A stretch of 29,228 nt of DNA from JAJTYI01 sp964420145. Lineage in GTDB: Bacteria; Patescibacteriota; Dojkabacteria; B142; OLB20. This document shows, in pieces, positions 21,484 to 29,228 of the stretch (positions are counted from its first letter, which is position 1; each line of letters begins with the position of its first letter). Below the pieces are notes generated by a model, which worked only from the letters and a program-made list of their open reading frames with translations, was not told where the DNA came from and did not search any database. The stretch is taken from contig CAYQRB010000010.1 in NCBI GenBank assembly GCA_964420145.1, forward strand, positions 1-29,228, written 5' to 3'. A program made the translations under genes and the position numbers.

Positions 21484-23475
21484 TTAATGGACTGCTTGTA
21501 CATACTGAGAAAGCGGTTTATTCCAACTTGCCGATCCATGTCCCAAATTCCCGTTCCTAAGAATCCTTCCTCGCACAAGTTTTTGTTTTGGTAATCTTCC
21601 TTTTGCAATCTTATATGCTTTCTGCAATGGTCTTGAATCTTGTATAAAATCACTTGAATAAAGGAGTCTTCCTGTTTCGCTTTCTCTGTAACAGTCTTCT
21701 GGCATATAAACAATATTCACTCTTTTTTCTACCTCATCCACACTTTCCCCTTGTGAAACCATTGATGCTAGATGTAACCTTAAGGTATCTCTGTATTCCT
21801 CAGGAACCATTATTACTAAATTAGGATTACCTACTTCAATCGAAAAATCATCTATCTCTCCTGAAGCTTCATTATGCTTTTTGCCAAAAGCATGCCACCC
21901 ATCGCTATCCATTCCTTGGTAGTTCGATAATAAATAGGTTGAAGGAATCATAAAAACAACAGGTGGAACTTTCGGAGATCCTTCCGGTGACGAATACTCT
22001 GGACGAAAAGTCCTCCTATCAAAAACAATTTGGTGCATTTCGGAGGTTGATTTTGAGGTAATTTTTGCCTGAAAAGTACCTATCTCATTTTGTTGTCTGG
22101 CTTTTGATATGAGTTTTCCGCTCTGCAGTATTTTTATTAGATCCGCAAAACCAGTGACATGTGATGATAATTCCTGACTGGTTCTAATTGATTCTGCTTC
22201 AGTATTTCTTTTGATATACTCTATTTCTTCTTCTTTACTGATAACAGTCGTACGCCGTCCCAGGGGTTGATTCACATGATTTAAAGTTTGGTAATAAGTA
22301 GCTCTGGCTTGTACAAGTTCTATACAACTGATATCCTCAGGATAATTCATTCCTTGAGAAGAAGGAAGAATTCTATCTAATTTCTGAATGAGTTCTAATA
22401 CTTTAAATGTACGGGGTGATACATTCATCAACTCTCCTGGTTGGGGAGTCTTTTCTTCTAGATTTGCTAACTCATCAAAGTCACTCTGGTGGTCAATCAA
22501 AAAATTCTCAATTACCAATCTCCCATGTGTCAAAGTGTCTATAACGATTTGGACTTGCATTTTCAATGCTTCTGGAAAAGAATCAACCGAGGCAAGAAAC
22601 TCTAATTGTTTTTTACCTTCTCCCGTTACGAACCTTTCGTTCAGATATGCCAATCTTCCGATTAGAGCTTCTTCTATATCTTGCGGATTATTTATTCCGG
22701 ACTCTTCAATCAAAGTATGGATTTTTTCCGGAGTCAATTTCTGTATTAATGATCCCACCTGTAATGCAATTTGTTCGTCAGTAACACCACTATATATTTT
22801 TCCGGTAGTAAAATCAGGGTTCCTCATTGAATCAATGTCTGGACACGCAATCTCTGAATATAGCTTTTCCCCATGCCTCCCTCTATAACTAAAAGTCCCT
22901 CCTGAATCCAATCTATATAATTGACCATTACTTTCCATGATATTTGCATTAGTTACCAACCCAAAAACATCGTGATTCGCTAATAAAGCATCAACTACGA
23001 AACCCTTCCCTATTTGCTCCTGATATTGTCCTAATGTTCCCAAATAACAAGGTTTCGCATCGGGCAATTCTTCACTAGCTATCCAAATTTTATCTCCGTA
23101 AACTACTAGTTGTTTATTTGGGGTTTTGACACCTGCAAGTCTATATATTGAATCTGCTAATATTTCTGCTTTTAATTTGTTGTCATCCATCTCGGTCTTT
23201 AAGTAAAATGACTTACCTGTTTCAGAATCAATACCCCAAAATGATTCGGATGTTCCTTCTGTTCTTCTTTCAGTTTTTGATATCCTTTGAGATACATCCT
23301 CATTTTTTTCGAAGACTGATCTATAACCGATAATTCGCTTTAGTTCCTTTAACTCATCGGGCTCTTCATAGTGAATATTAGGTTCGTAGTTTTGCGAATC
23401 GGAGGGTATGCTAACGGAGGTATCTACAATGGGGACATCACTTTTGACTTCACTAGTATTTCTAACACCTCCCAT
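21484..23475 (-). CDS. two-domain protein with HipA/PI3K-like kinase signature
   Basis: The 663-residue soluble protein has a polar N-terminus (1-70), then a region that reads like an atypical kinase. SFYLKTEM carries candidate ATP lysine K93, KAEILADSIYRLAGVKTP looks like the alpha-C region, GFVVDALLANHDVFGLVTNANIM like the catalytic loop (D169, N176 or N178), and LYRLDSGGTF (D190) stands in the metal-binding DFG place. This order matches HipA/PI3K-like kinases. A helical middle (about 240-400) follows. The C-terminal domain (about 425-663) begins SHVTGFADLIKILQSGKLIS, reminiscent of ADP-ribosyltransferase-like folds, but this is a weak impression. No signal peptide or membrane segment is present. 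It has its own promoter. The function is unknown. Confidence 0.55.
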   Translation of the reverse strand: MGGVRNTSEVKSDVPIVDTSVSIPSDSQNYEPNIHYEEPDELKELKRIIGYRSVFEKNEDVSQRISKTERRTEGTSESFWGIDSETGKSFYLKTEMDDNKLKAEILADSIYRLAGVKTPNKQLVVYGDKIWIASEELPDAKPCYLGTLGQYQEQIGKGFVVDALLANHDVFGLVTNANIMESNGQLYRLDSGGTFSYRGRHGEKLYSEIACPDIDSMRNPDFTTGKIYSGVTDEQIALQVGSLIQKLTPEKIHTLIEESGINNPQDIEEALIGRLAYLNERFVTGEGKKQLEFLASVDSFPEALKMQVQIVIDTLTHGRLVIENFLIDHQSDFDELANLEEKTPQPGELMNVSPRTFKVLELIQKLDRILPSSQGMNYPEDISCIELVQARATYYQTLNHVNQPLGRRTTVISKEEEIEYIKRNTEAESIRTSQELSSHVTGFADLIKILQSGKLISKARQQNEIGTFQAKITSKSTSEMHQIVFDRRTFRPEYSSPEGSPKVPPVVFMIPSTYLLSNYQGMDSDGWHAFGKKHNEASGEIDDFSIEVGNPNLVIMVPEEYRDTLRLHLASMVSQGESVDEVEKRVNIVYMPEDCYRESETGRLLYSSDFIQDSRPLQKAYKIAKGRLPKQKLVRGRILRNGNLGHGSASWNKPLSQYVQAVH

Positions 23476-23505
23476 TTTTATTAGTCGTTTAGAATTTCTT
23501 TAATT

Positions 23506-23535
23506 AGTATAGAAGATAATGTATCCAATTATCAA
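23506..23535 (-). promoter_or_regulatory. promoter of the kinase-like gene
   Basis: Minus strand TTGATA (23535-23530) and TATACT (23511-23506) are 18 bases apart. The -10 ends about 30 bases before the ATG at 23475. No Shine-Dalgarno precedes the start. Confidence 0.6.
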
Positions 23536-23542
23536 AGGTTAA

Positions 23543-23625
23543 TGTTGCGGAGAGGACTTGAACCTCCAAGGGATTGCTCCCACTACCACCTCAAGGTAGC
23601 GCGTCTGCCATTTCGCCACCGCAAC
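23543..23625 (-). tRNA. tRNA-Leu (GAG)
   Basis: A class II tRNA on the minus strand. The acceptor GTTGCGG pairs with CCGCAAC, the anticodon arm CTACC/GGTAG encloses TTGAGGT with anticodon GAG, a long variable arm (TGGGAGCAATCCC) follows, and the T loop is TTCAAGT. The discriminator base is A, as expected for Leu. CCA is not encoded. Confidence 0.93.
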
Positions 23626-23682
23626 ACCAGCTTATCGATATACAGGGTTAATTTTACCAAAATACATAGTCTATGTCTTATC

Positions 23683-25371
23683 CTATTCTTTTTTCGTCAA
23701 ATAATACTCCAATCTTTTCCCAAACAACAGCCTTGTATGTGCATCTATACCTGGTAAAAATACAATCAAAAAAGTGATATATGGTAAGAATACCCACTCC
23801 AACATACTTAAAATCGCTTTCAAAGGGCCTTTCCTGTCTGATTTGGGCTTTACAAAATAATAATCGGTTACTATCATTCCTATCAAAAACCAAACAGTCA
23901 TTTGAATAATAAAACCGGAGACCCTTGGCAACCTACTGCCCAAAACAGTTTCAGCAAACTCAGGATTTATTAGAAATGGGATATTACCTCCGATAACCAG
24001 TATAAATGTTATAACTACTCCTACCACATGATCAAAAAAAATATGCATAGAAATATAAGCTGCCCTAAAGGTGATTTTCCCGCTTTTAATTAACTTTGCG
24101 ACTTGTGCCATCATCCACCCATCAATTGTAACTCCCCAAATCCATCGTCTTTGCTGAAAATAGTTGTTTTTAATTGTTTCTTTATGAGTATTTCCTTCTG
24201 CTGCATCAGATAGGGTTTTTAAAAACAACGGAACTGTACTGACCTTATCAGGAAACTTAAAAAGACTTTTGAAAAAGATATGGAAATCTTCTGGAGTAAT
24301 CCAGGGAGTCCAGTAACCTATTTGATCGATCAGCCAAAACGACGCAGTATATGTAGAAAAAGGCACAAGTTTGTCTGGACGCATTTGACCTGCCATATTA
24401 TATAAACTAGCTATCGAGTTTCGTACCCTGGCGTAAAACTTGAGCTTCCAGATGTTGGAGTAAAAAATAATAGCCCCCGTATAAAACTTATACTGTGCAT
24501 CTTCTCTAATAGCATACTCATAAGATACTCTTGAAAAATGCTGTGGGTCTAAGATTGAATCCGCATCACAACTAGTCATAGTAGTAAATTTCAAATCCCA
24601 GCCCAGTTTTTTGATCTTACTTACCACAAATTTCCCTGCCCACGCCATATTTGAAGATTTTCCAATAGCTTCATCTTCTTGTAACACATGACTACTTACC
24701 CAAAAATGTTCAAAAAGATGACCATACTCTTTTTTTAATCTTTCTGACTTCTCTACACCTTCGGGATCTCTTGCCTCTGAAGCCATTAAAATAGAAATCT
24801 GTTTAGTAGGGAAACTTGATTTTGAAAGAGCTACTACAGTATCAAGTAAAACCCCATATGGTTCTTTCCAGTGTGGAATCATAACTATATGATGAAGTTT
24901 CGATGGGTCATAAAAAAGACCTTGCTCTTTGATCACCTCTAGTCTATCTATCTCCTCAAGTAAGTGTTTTTTTGTTTTCTTTTTCTCCAGATAGAACGCA
25001 TACCTATCTAAAAAACTGGGGATCATCTTGTTGTGTTTAGTTTTCGACTTATATGAACTAAACTCACTTGCAGAAATATCTTCATACTCTTGTTTTAGTC
25101 TCTCTATGCCTTGTTTAGGGAAACGCAGATCTTCTAGCCTAGTTATCCAATTAATATTTTCAACACTTCTGATTTTGGTTACTGCCAGAACAAGAAGAAC
25201 AAAATAACTAATAGATTTATATAAAAAATAAATATTAAAAATAATAACAAAATAAGCAGTAAGTCGAGGGACAAATAAAGCACCAACAATAGGCCCTATT
25301 ATCACCAAAAACACTACTACTGCCGGAATTTTCTCTATTAACTTTTCTTTTAGCGTAATTTTTCGAGCCAT
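23683..25371 (-). CDS. membrane-associated family 2 glycosyltransferase
   Basis: The 562-residue protein has two N-terminal hydrophobic segments (about 15-65) and a charged linker. The catalytic GT-A domain has MIPHWKEP at its start, a D-x-D in TSCDADS (D269 and D271), TPEDFHIFF (E361-D362) and QQRRWIWG (406-413). Those last motifs are the base and product-binding motifs of processive-type GT2 enzymes. Three to four C-terminal helices follow. It begins within the stop codon of the upstream double-GT4 gene (TAATG). The pair likely builds or extends a cell-surface glycan, polymerising at the inner membrane. The linkage is unknown. No PilZ domain is visible. Confidence 0.85.
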   Translation of the reverse strand: MARKITLKEKLIEKIPAVVVFLVIIGPIVGALFVPRLTAYFVIIFNIYFLYKSISYFVLLVLAVTKIRSVENINWITRLEDLRFPKQGIERLKQEYEDISASEFSSYKSKTKHNKMIPSFLDRYAFYLEKKKTKKHLLEEIDRLEVIKEQGLFYDPSKLHHIVMIPHWKEPYGVLLDTVVALSKSSFPTKQISILMASEARDPEGVEKSERLKKEYGHLFEHFWVSSHVLQEDEAIGKSSNMAWAGKFVVSKIKKLGWDLKFTTMTSCDADSILDPQHFSRVSYEYAIREDAQYKFYTGAIIFYSNIWKLKFYARVRNSIASLYNMAGQMRPDKLVPFSTYTASFWLIDQIGYWTPWITPEDFHIFFKSLFKFPDKVSTVPLFLKTLSDAAEGNTHKETIKNNYFQQRRWIWGVTIDGWMMAQVAKLIKSGKITFRAAYISMHIFFDHVVGVVITFILVIGGNIPFLINPEFAETVLGSRLPRVSGFIIQMTVWFLIGMIVTDYYFVKPKSDRKGPLKAILSMLEWVFLPYITFLIVFLPGIDAHTRLLFGKRLEYYLTKKE

Positions 25372-27731
25372 TAGCTTAAATCTAAAATAAAGTCTTGATA
25401 ATCATCACTTATTTTATCCCATAAATACTCTGAGACAACATCATAATTAGTTTTTTGTATTTTAGTAAGTAAGCGGGTATCTTTAAGTAGTACTTCAAAA
25501 GATTTTACTAAAGCCTTCTGATCATCATAATCATATAAAAATCCATTTTCTTTGTCTTTAATTAAAAACTTCCCGCCTTCTGTTTTGGTTGAAATTACTG
25601 CACATTTTTTACTCATCGCTTCTAAAATAGAAATACCAAAGGCTTCCCAGCGACTTGGCATGACAAAAACTTTAGCGAAGGCAAGAATTTCATCTCGGGC
25701 TTTGTCTTCAGGATTGATGATAAAGACAATATACTGCTCAACCCCTAAATTTCTTGCAAGGGTCTGTAGGTTTACAAGATAATCTCCGCCTCTACCCATC
25801 ACCACAAATCTAATATTTGATTTGATCTTAGTTAATTTGGGTAACACCTTAATCACTTGCTGTATTCCTTTGTATTCTTCAAATCTGCCCGTATAAGCAA
25901 TTACAAACCTTCTTTTGAGACTATTGTCCTCTACCGCTTTATCAGTTTTTATAAGGTTAAGTTCATATTCATTGATTCCATTTGGAAGATATTTGATTTT
26001 AGATGTATTTATTCCATAGGATTTCAGCCATTTGTACTGTTCGGGGTTAACCTGAATTACATAACTATACAATCTGTTTAGAAAAATTCTCTGCAATGTG
26101 ATATATGACTTTTTAAGCAATATTTTAAATAAAGAATAATTTCCATGTGCCATAAACGGGCCGTGTGGTGTATTTATAAAAACAGTTTTCCTTTTGAAAA
26201 CTTTAGTAATTATCAAAAATAAATCTTGCCAGAAGAAACCAAATCCGTGAATATGAATCAAGTCCGCTTTCGTAAACAAAAGTAATCGAAACATACCAGG
26301 ATAAAACCCTAAATAATACTGGTTATTAAATCTTCTAGATCTTTTAACAACTATCCCTTCTATTATTTCTGACTGCGGTAGGGAATTTTTAATATTGTTT
26401 GCAGTTAACACTGTAACTCTGTGTCCTTTGTTTACCATCCTTTTGGCAATTTCATAGCAATTTACCTCTGCTCCACCGTGTTCGGGGTAGAACTTTGTTA
26501 TTACATAAGTTATGTTAAGTTTAGGATTTTTCGTTACTGTATTTTCTATATTTTGAGTAGTTAAAGAAGCTGTTTTCTCCCAACTAAAAGTATTTGCTTG
26601 TAGTTGCCCCGCTCTGACAAGTCTTTGTCTCAAACCATCATCTTGTAATACCTGCTTAATTTTATCCGCTACCAAATCCGTATTTTTAGGATCTACTAAT
26701 AGTGCACCTTTCCCCAATACCTCTGGATAGCTGGACTTATCAGAAGCCACTACTGGTACTCCAGAGCTTATAGCCTCTAAAACCGATAATCCGAACCCCT
26801 CATAGCCTGACAGACTCACAAAGCACGAAGCATTATGTAAAACTACTGGTAGATGTATTTGCTTTATCTCCCCTGTAAAAATTACTTTATGTTGGAGTTT
26901 CAAGTCACTAAGTAGATCCAAGAGCTTTTCTGCCGAAGAGGTGGTAGGTTTGGGTTTTCCATCCCAACCAAGCTTGAACTCTTTGCCGGCAATCACTAAC
27001 TTTAAATCCGGATGTTTACTTGTTACTTTGGAAAATGCCTGCAAAAGTAACTCACTATTTTTGTTTTCCTCAAGTCCACCATAATAGAGGATATATGGCT
27101 GGGTGATTTTGTACATTACCAGAATCCGACGAAGCGATCTGGTATCCGAGTGGATATTTTCTTTTTTAAACTCAGGGCTCACTGCTAAAGGCGTAACCGA
27201 GATCTTATCTTGCGGAAATCCGACCTTTTTAACGAGTTCTGTTTTAGTGAATTCAGAGTTTGTGAGGATCAAATCGACCTTTTTAGCAATATTTAGATTT
27301 CTTCTGTAAAATATGCCTTTGATAAAATTTGTAAGAGCGTTTTTCTGTGAGTATGAGTTTGTCAGAAATGGGATAGCATCATGTACCATAACTGCGGTTT
27401 TGGTAATATTTCGTGGAAGTCCACGTTCGAAATGTGGCGCGAAAAATATATCCAGGTTAGCTTTTTTGACTTTGTGTTTGAACGATAGATTGAAAAAGAG
27501 AGGATTTACAATGGTGGATTTGCGAGATTTTCCAAGGCTTACGAAAGATATATTTTTCGCGCCTTTGTTCTCAAGTTCTTTCAAATTTGACTTTAAATCT
27601 TTAAAACCAAAAAGAACCCATTCATGTTCCGTACTTAAAATCATCCTGCTAACCACTTCACGAGCGTAAGTTCCTATACCGCGATGAGCGTATTGGTCAA
27701 ACAAGAAAGTTACATCAATGCCGATTTTCAT
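25371..27731 (-). CDS. tandem double GT4 glycosyltransferase
   Basis: The 786 residues contain two complete GT4 enzymes in one chain. The first (about 1-385) starts MKIGIDVTFLFDQYAHRGIGTYAREVV and has a donor site E-x7-E in YEGFGLSVLEAISSGVPVV. The second (about 392-786) starts LNITYVITKFYPEHGGAEVNCYEIA and has WEAFGISILEAMSKKCAVIS. The two are not recent duplicates; their N-terminal halves belong to different GT4 subgroups. Two active sites suggest consecutive sugar additions to the same acceptor. It is transcribed ahead of the GT2 gene with a TAATG overlap. A TATAAT at 27767-27762, 30 bases before the ATG, may be its promoter. Confidence 0.88.
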   Translation of the reverse strand: MKIGIDVTFLFDQYAHRGIGTYAREVVSRMILSTEHEWVLFGFKDLKSNLKELENKGAKNISFVSLGKSRKSTIVNPLFFNLSFKHKVKKANLDIFFAPHFERGLPRNITKTAVMVHDAIPFLTNSYSQKNALTNFIKGIFYRRNLNIAKKVDLILTNSEFTKTELVKKVGFPQDKISVTPLAVSPEFKKENIHSDTRSLRRILVMYKITQPYILYYGGLEENKNSELLLQAFSKVTSKHPDLKLVIAGKEFKLGWDGKPKPTTSSAEKLLDLLSDLKLQHKVIFTGEIKQIHLPVVLHNASCFVSLSGYEGFGLSVLEAISSGVPVVASDKSSYPEVLGKGALLVDPKNTDLVADKIKQVLQDDGLRQRLVRAGQLQANTFSWEKTASLTTQNIENTVTKNPKLNITYVITKFYPEHGGAEVNCYEIAKRMVNKGHRVTVLTANNIKNSLPQSEIIEGIVVKRSRRFNNQYYLGFYPGMFRLLLFTKADLIHIHGFGFFWQDLFLIITKVFKRKTVFINTPHGPFMAHGNYSLFKILLKKSYITLQRIFLNRLYSYVIQVNPEQYKWLKSYGINTSKIKYLPNGINEYELNLIKTDKAVEDNSLKRRFVIAYTGRFEEYKGIQQVIKVLPKLTKIKSNIRFVVMGRGGDYLVNLQTLARNLGVEQYIVFIINPEDKARDEILAFAKVFVMPSRWEAFGISILEAMSKKCAVISTKTEGGKFLIKDKENGFLYDYDDQKALVKSFEVLLKDTRLLTKIQKTNYDVVSEYLWDKISDDYQDFILDLS

Positions 27732-27754
27732 CTTTACACCGAATAATCTGGAGT

Positions 27755-28102
27755 TTGGATAATTATACTAGAAATGTGTGTAGCGGACTAGGTGTGAAAT
27801 ACGGTTTACGGGTTACGAACTTGGAACCTCAAACTGGTGTGTTTTTAATATCTGGGATATATAATTCATACCCATCAATTAAGAGATCTAAATATGGAAC
27901 ACAAAAATATCGTATTGGAGCTTCTAAAAAATCGCTAAACGATGAACTGAAGACGGTGACAAAAATCAACTTGGTTAAATCTAGATCATTCGCCCAATGC
28001 TTGAAGATACATTGTGAGGATATCATAAATAGCCTGGACTATGCTTACGACAGTGATGGAGAATTACCATACTCTGTAGAGGTGGGAAAAATTACAGGCT
28101 AA
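27755..28102 (+). CDS. hypothetical protein
   Basis: A 115-codon frame opens at a TTG (27755), with a GTG at 27776 as alternative start. It is not covered by any better ORF on the other strand. The middle, QKYRIGASKKSLNDELKTV followed by AQCLKIHCEDIINSL, faintly recalls the KIG...L...A...H pattern of T5orf172/GIY-YIG-like domains, but the resemblance is too weak to assign. No signal peptide or membrane helix is present. It diverges from the double-GT4 gene. A hairpin (ACAATC/GATTGT, 28103-28120) begins right after the stop codon. Confidence 0.4.
   Translation: MDNYTRNVCSGLGVKYGLRVTNLEPQTGVFLISGIYNSYPSIKRSKYGTQKYRIGASKKSLNDELKTVTKINLVKSRSFAQCLKIHCEDIINSLDYAYDSDGELPYSVEVGKITG
27762..27767 (-). 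promoter_or_regulatory. -10 element for the double GT4 gene
   Basis: TATAAT on the minus strand, about 30 bases before the start at 27731. It is embedded in an AT-rich palindromic stretch (TATAATTAT) that also offers TATACT to the opposite strand. No -35 is recognised. Confidence 0.4.
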
Positions 28103-28181
28103 ACAATCGATTTTGATTGTATTTGAAGAGAATTTTTGTAGTTATAACTCTTTTTCAGTTGTCCACAATTGAACAAATATA

Positions 28182-28907
28182 TTATGGATAGTGCAATCCC
28201 CCCTGTCGTATCTTCTCATACATTACCACTCCAGAAGCCACACTCATATTGAGGGAGTTAACTTGACCTAGCAGAGGGATTTTGACTACAGAGTCGCATT
28301 TACGCATAATCTCTTCACTTAGAGATCTGTCTTCTCCTCCCACAATAAACATAACAGGACCTCTTAAATCTTCTTCATAATACATTTTTTCCCCATCTAC
28401 CTCGATCCCTACAACTTTAATCCCATTATCTTTACATGTTTTGATAGTAGCAAATAAGCTCTCGTGGACAATAGAAATATGCTCACTAGCTCCCATAGAA
28501 GCACGAATCACTTGTGGCGTGATTTTAGTCTTGGGGGATAAAACCACAGCTTTAGTACCAGTACACTCTGCACTACGAATGATTGAGCCTATATTAAATT
28601 CATTAAATGACTCTCTAATATAGATTATCATTAGATTTGGACTAGCATCCTGTATAATCTCTTGAAAAGATAAAACTGGAAAAGAAGACCGTACAGCAAT
28701 CACACCTTGATGTTTACCAGTATCTGACACCCTGTCAAGGAAATTAACTTTTACAAAACGTATTTTGATTTTCTTCTTCTTGGCTATTTTGACAATCTCA
28801 TACATTTTGTCATCTTTTGCGACTTTGTCCCGTATAAAAAGCTCCCTGATATTATCGGGATTTGACCTTAAACTTTCTAGAACTGGGTTTCTGCCTTCTA
28901 TATTCAT
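28182..28907 (-). CDS. rlmB: RlmB/TrmH-family (SpoU) rRNA 2'-O-methyltransferase
   Basis: The 241-residue protein has an N-terminal substrate-binding domain (MNIEGRNPVLESL..., to about 75) and a SPOUT methyltransferase domain. That domain carries all three SpoU motifs: FNIGSIIRSAE (N105, R111), VGGEDRSLSEEI (189-200), and IPLLGQVNSLNMSVASGV (N220 region). Length and the N-terminal EGRNPVLE start fit RlmB, which methylates G2251 of 23S rRNA in E. coli. Closely related TrmH-like enzymes cannot be excluded. The Asp usual before motif 1 is replaced (RESFNEFN for the common R-x-x-D-P-x-N). The start overlaps the trpS stop as ATGA. Confidence 0.85.
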   Translation of the reverse strand: MNIEGRNPVLESLRSNPDNIRELFIRDKVAKDDKMYEIVKIAKKKKIKIRFVKVNFLDRVSDTGKHQGVIAVRSSFPVLSFQEIIQDASPNLMIIYIRESFNEFNIGSIIRSAECTGTKAVVLSPKTKITPQVIRASMGASEHISIVHESLFATIKTCKDNGIKVVGIEVDGEKMYYEEDLRGPVMFIVGGEDRSLSEEIMRKCDSVVKIPLLGQVNSLNMSVASGVVMYEKIRQGGLHYP

Positions 28908-29228
28908 CGGAAAATTGATTTTAATCCTATTATTTCATGAACCTCATTCAGAGTTTGGGTTGCCACCTTACTTGCTCTTTTTCTGCCTTTTTCCAAAATA
29001 GCTCTAACTGAGTCTAAATCTTTTTCCAAGACGGCTCTGTTCTCTCTCGCAAATTTAAAATATTTCATATGAGCATTGAAAAGTTTCTCTTTGACCTCTA
29101 CATCGCCGACTTTTCCGGCTCGATATCTTGCTTTTAAGTCATCCACCTCCTCAGTATCTTTGTTTAGTAAATCATGAAAAAGAAAAATAGGATTTCCCTC
29201 AACTTTGCCGGGATCTGTGGGCTTTATC
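28904..29228 (-). CDS. trpS: tryptophanyl-tRNA synthetase, C-terminal part
   Basis: The reading frame enters from the right window edge, so the 5' part of the gene lies outside. The visible 107 residues begin KPTDPGKVEGNPIFLFHD, followed by LKARYRAGKVGDVEVKEKLF and REN-RAVLEKDLDSVRAIL. This is the C-terminal helical domain of class I TrpRS, including the TDPG turn before the anticodon-binding helices and the G-x-x-G-x-x-x-x-K segment. The catalytic HIGH and KMSKS motifs would lie upstream and are not visible. It overlaps the rlmB-like gene by 4 bases, so the two are co-translated. Confidence 0.88.
   Translation of the reverse strand, partial: IKPTDPGKVEGNPIFLFHDLLNKDTEEVDDLKARYRAGKVGDVEVKEKLFNAHMKYFKFARENRAVLEKDLDSVRAILEKGRKRASKVATQTLNEVHEIIGLKSIFR

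Noticed and set aside
22388..22888. 166-codon plus-strand frame inside the kinase-like gene
   Set aside because: It is antisense to a long coherent protein and has no domain or promoter of its own.
28103..28120. Hairpin ACAATC/GATTGT after the hypothetical gene as a terminator
   Set aside because: The stem is only six weak base pairs and no T-run follows, so I do not call it a terminator.
1..29228. CRISPR arrays, insertion sequences, rRNA or origin of replication
   Set aside because: I saw no regularly spaced repeats, transposase, rRNA or DnaA-box cluster anywhere in the window.

Overview
The window is an AT-rich bacterial chromosome segment. Its gene content fits a Candidate Phyla Radiation (Patescibacteria) organism: several membrane and GT4 glycosyltransferases, a transketolase split into two polypeptides, a CBS-less GMP reductase/IMP dehydrogenase-type enzyme, a DUF4352 lipid-anchored-looking protein, a small GIY-YIG nuclease, a DUF2341/Asp-box surface protein, tRNAs without encoded CCA, and few recognisable Shine-Dalgarno sequences. 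The lineage is inferred from gene families only; there is no rRNA here to place it.

Layout. 1-4.9 kb (+ strand): the end of one GT-C membrane glycosyltransferase, a GT4 glycosyltransferase, a second GT-C paralogue behind a structured leader with a small upstream ORF, and an FkbM methyltransferase. 4.95-7.6 kb (- strand): the two transketolase halves and a membrane-anchored DUF4352 protein. 7.7-9.75 kb (+): the GMP reductase-like enzyme, a YtxH protein and a DUF457-type membrane protein. 9.67-12.55 kb (-): a large secreted, C-terminally anchored Asp-box (sialidase-like) protein with an unusual 5' region containing a run of eight C. 12.7-17.1 kb (-): a response regulator, ABC ATPase, FtsX/MacB-type permease and histidine kinase. 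Two copies of an 18-bp operator-like direct repeat lie upstream of the regulator and of the ABC genes. 17.2-18.5 kb (-): DUF2188, a zeta-toxin-like P-loop kinase and a broken HAD hydrolase. 18.5-19.6 kb (+): a SAM methyltransferase. 19.68-20.2 kb (-): a tRNA-Asp and a GIY-YIG gene lying between two incomplete tRNA-Glu-like copies. 20.3-21.4 kb (+): an unrecognised multi-pass membrane protein. 21.5-27.7 kb (-): a two-domain protein with a HipA/PI3K-like kinase signature, tRNA-Leu, a membrane GT2 and a tandem double-GT4 protein. 28.2-29.2 kb (-): an RlmB-type rRNA methyltransferase and the 3' end of trpS.

How the parts fit. The GT-C, GT4, GT2 and FkbM genes look like cell-surface glycan assembly. 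The regulator, kinase and ABC module looks like an envelope-stress or export unit that regulates itself through the two operator copies. The most interesting signals are: this operator pair; a possible phase-variable C-tract in front of the surface protein; a leader ORF/hairpin arrangement in front of the second GT-C gene that resembles translational attenuation; and the GIY-YIG gene embedded among tRNA fragments. All are readings of sequence alone.
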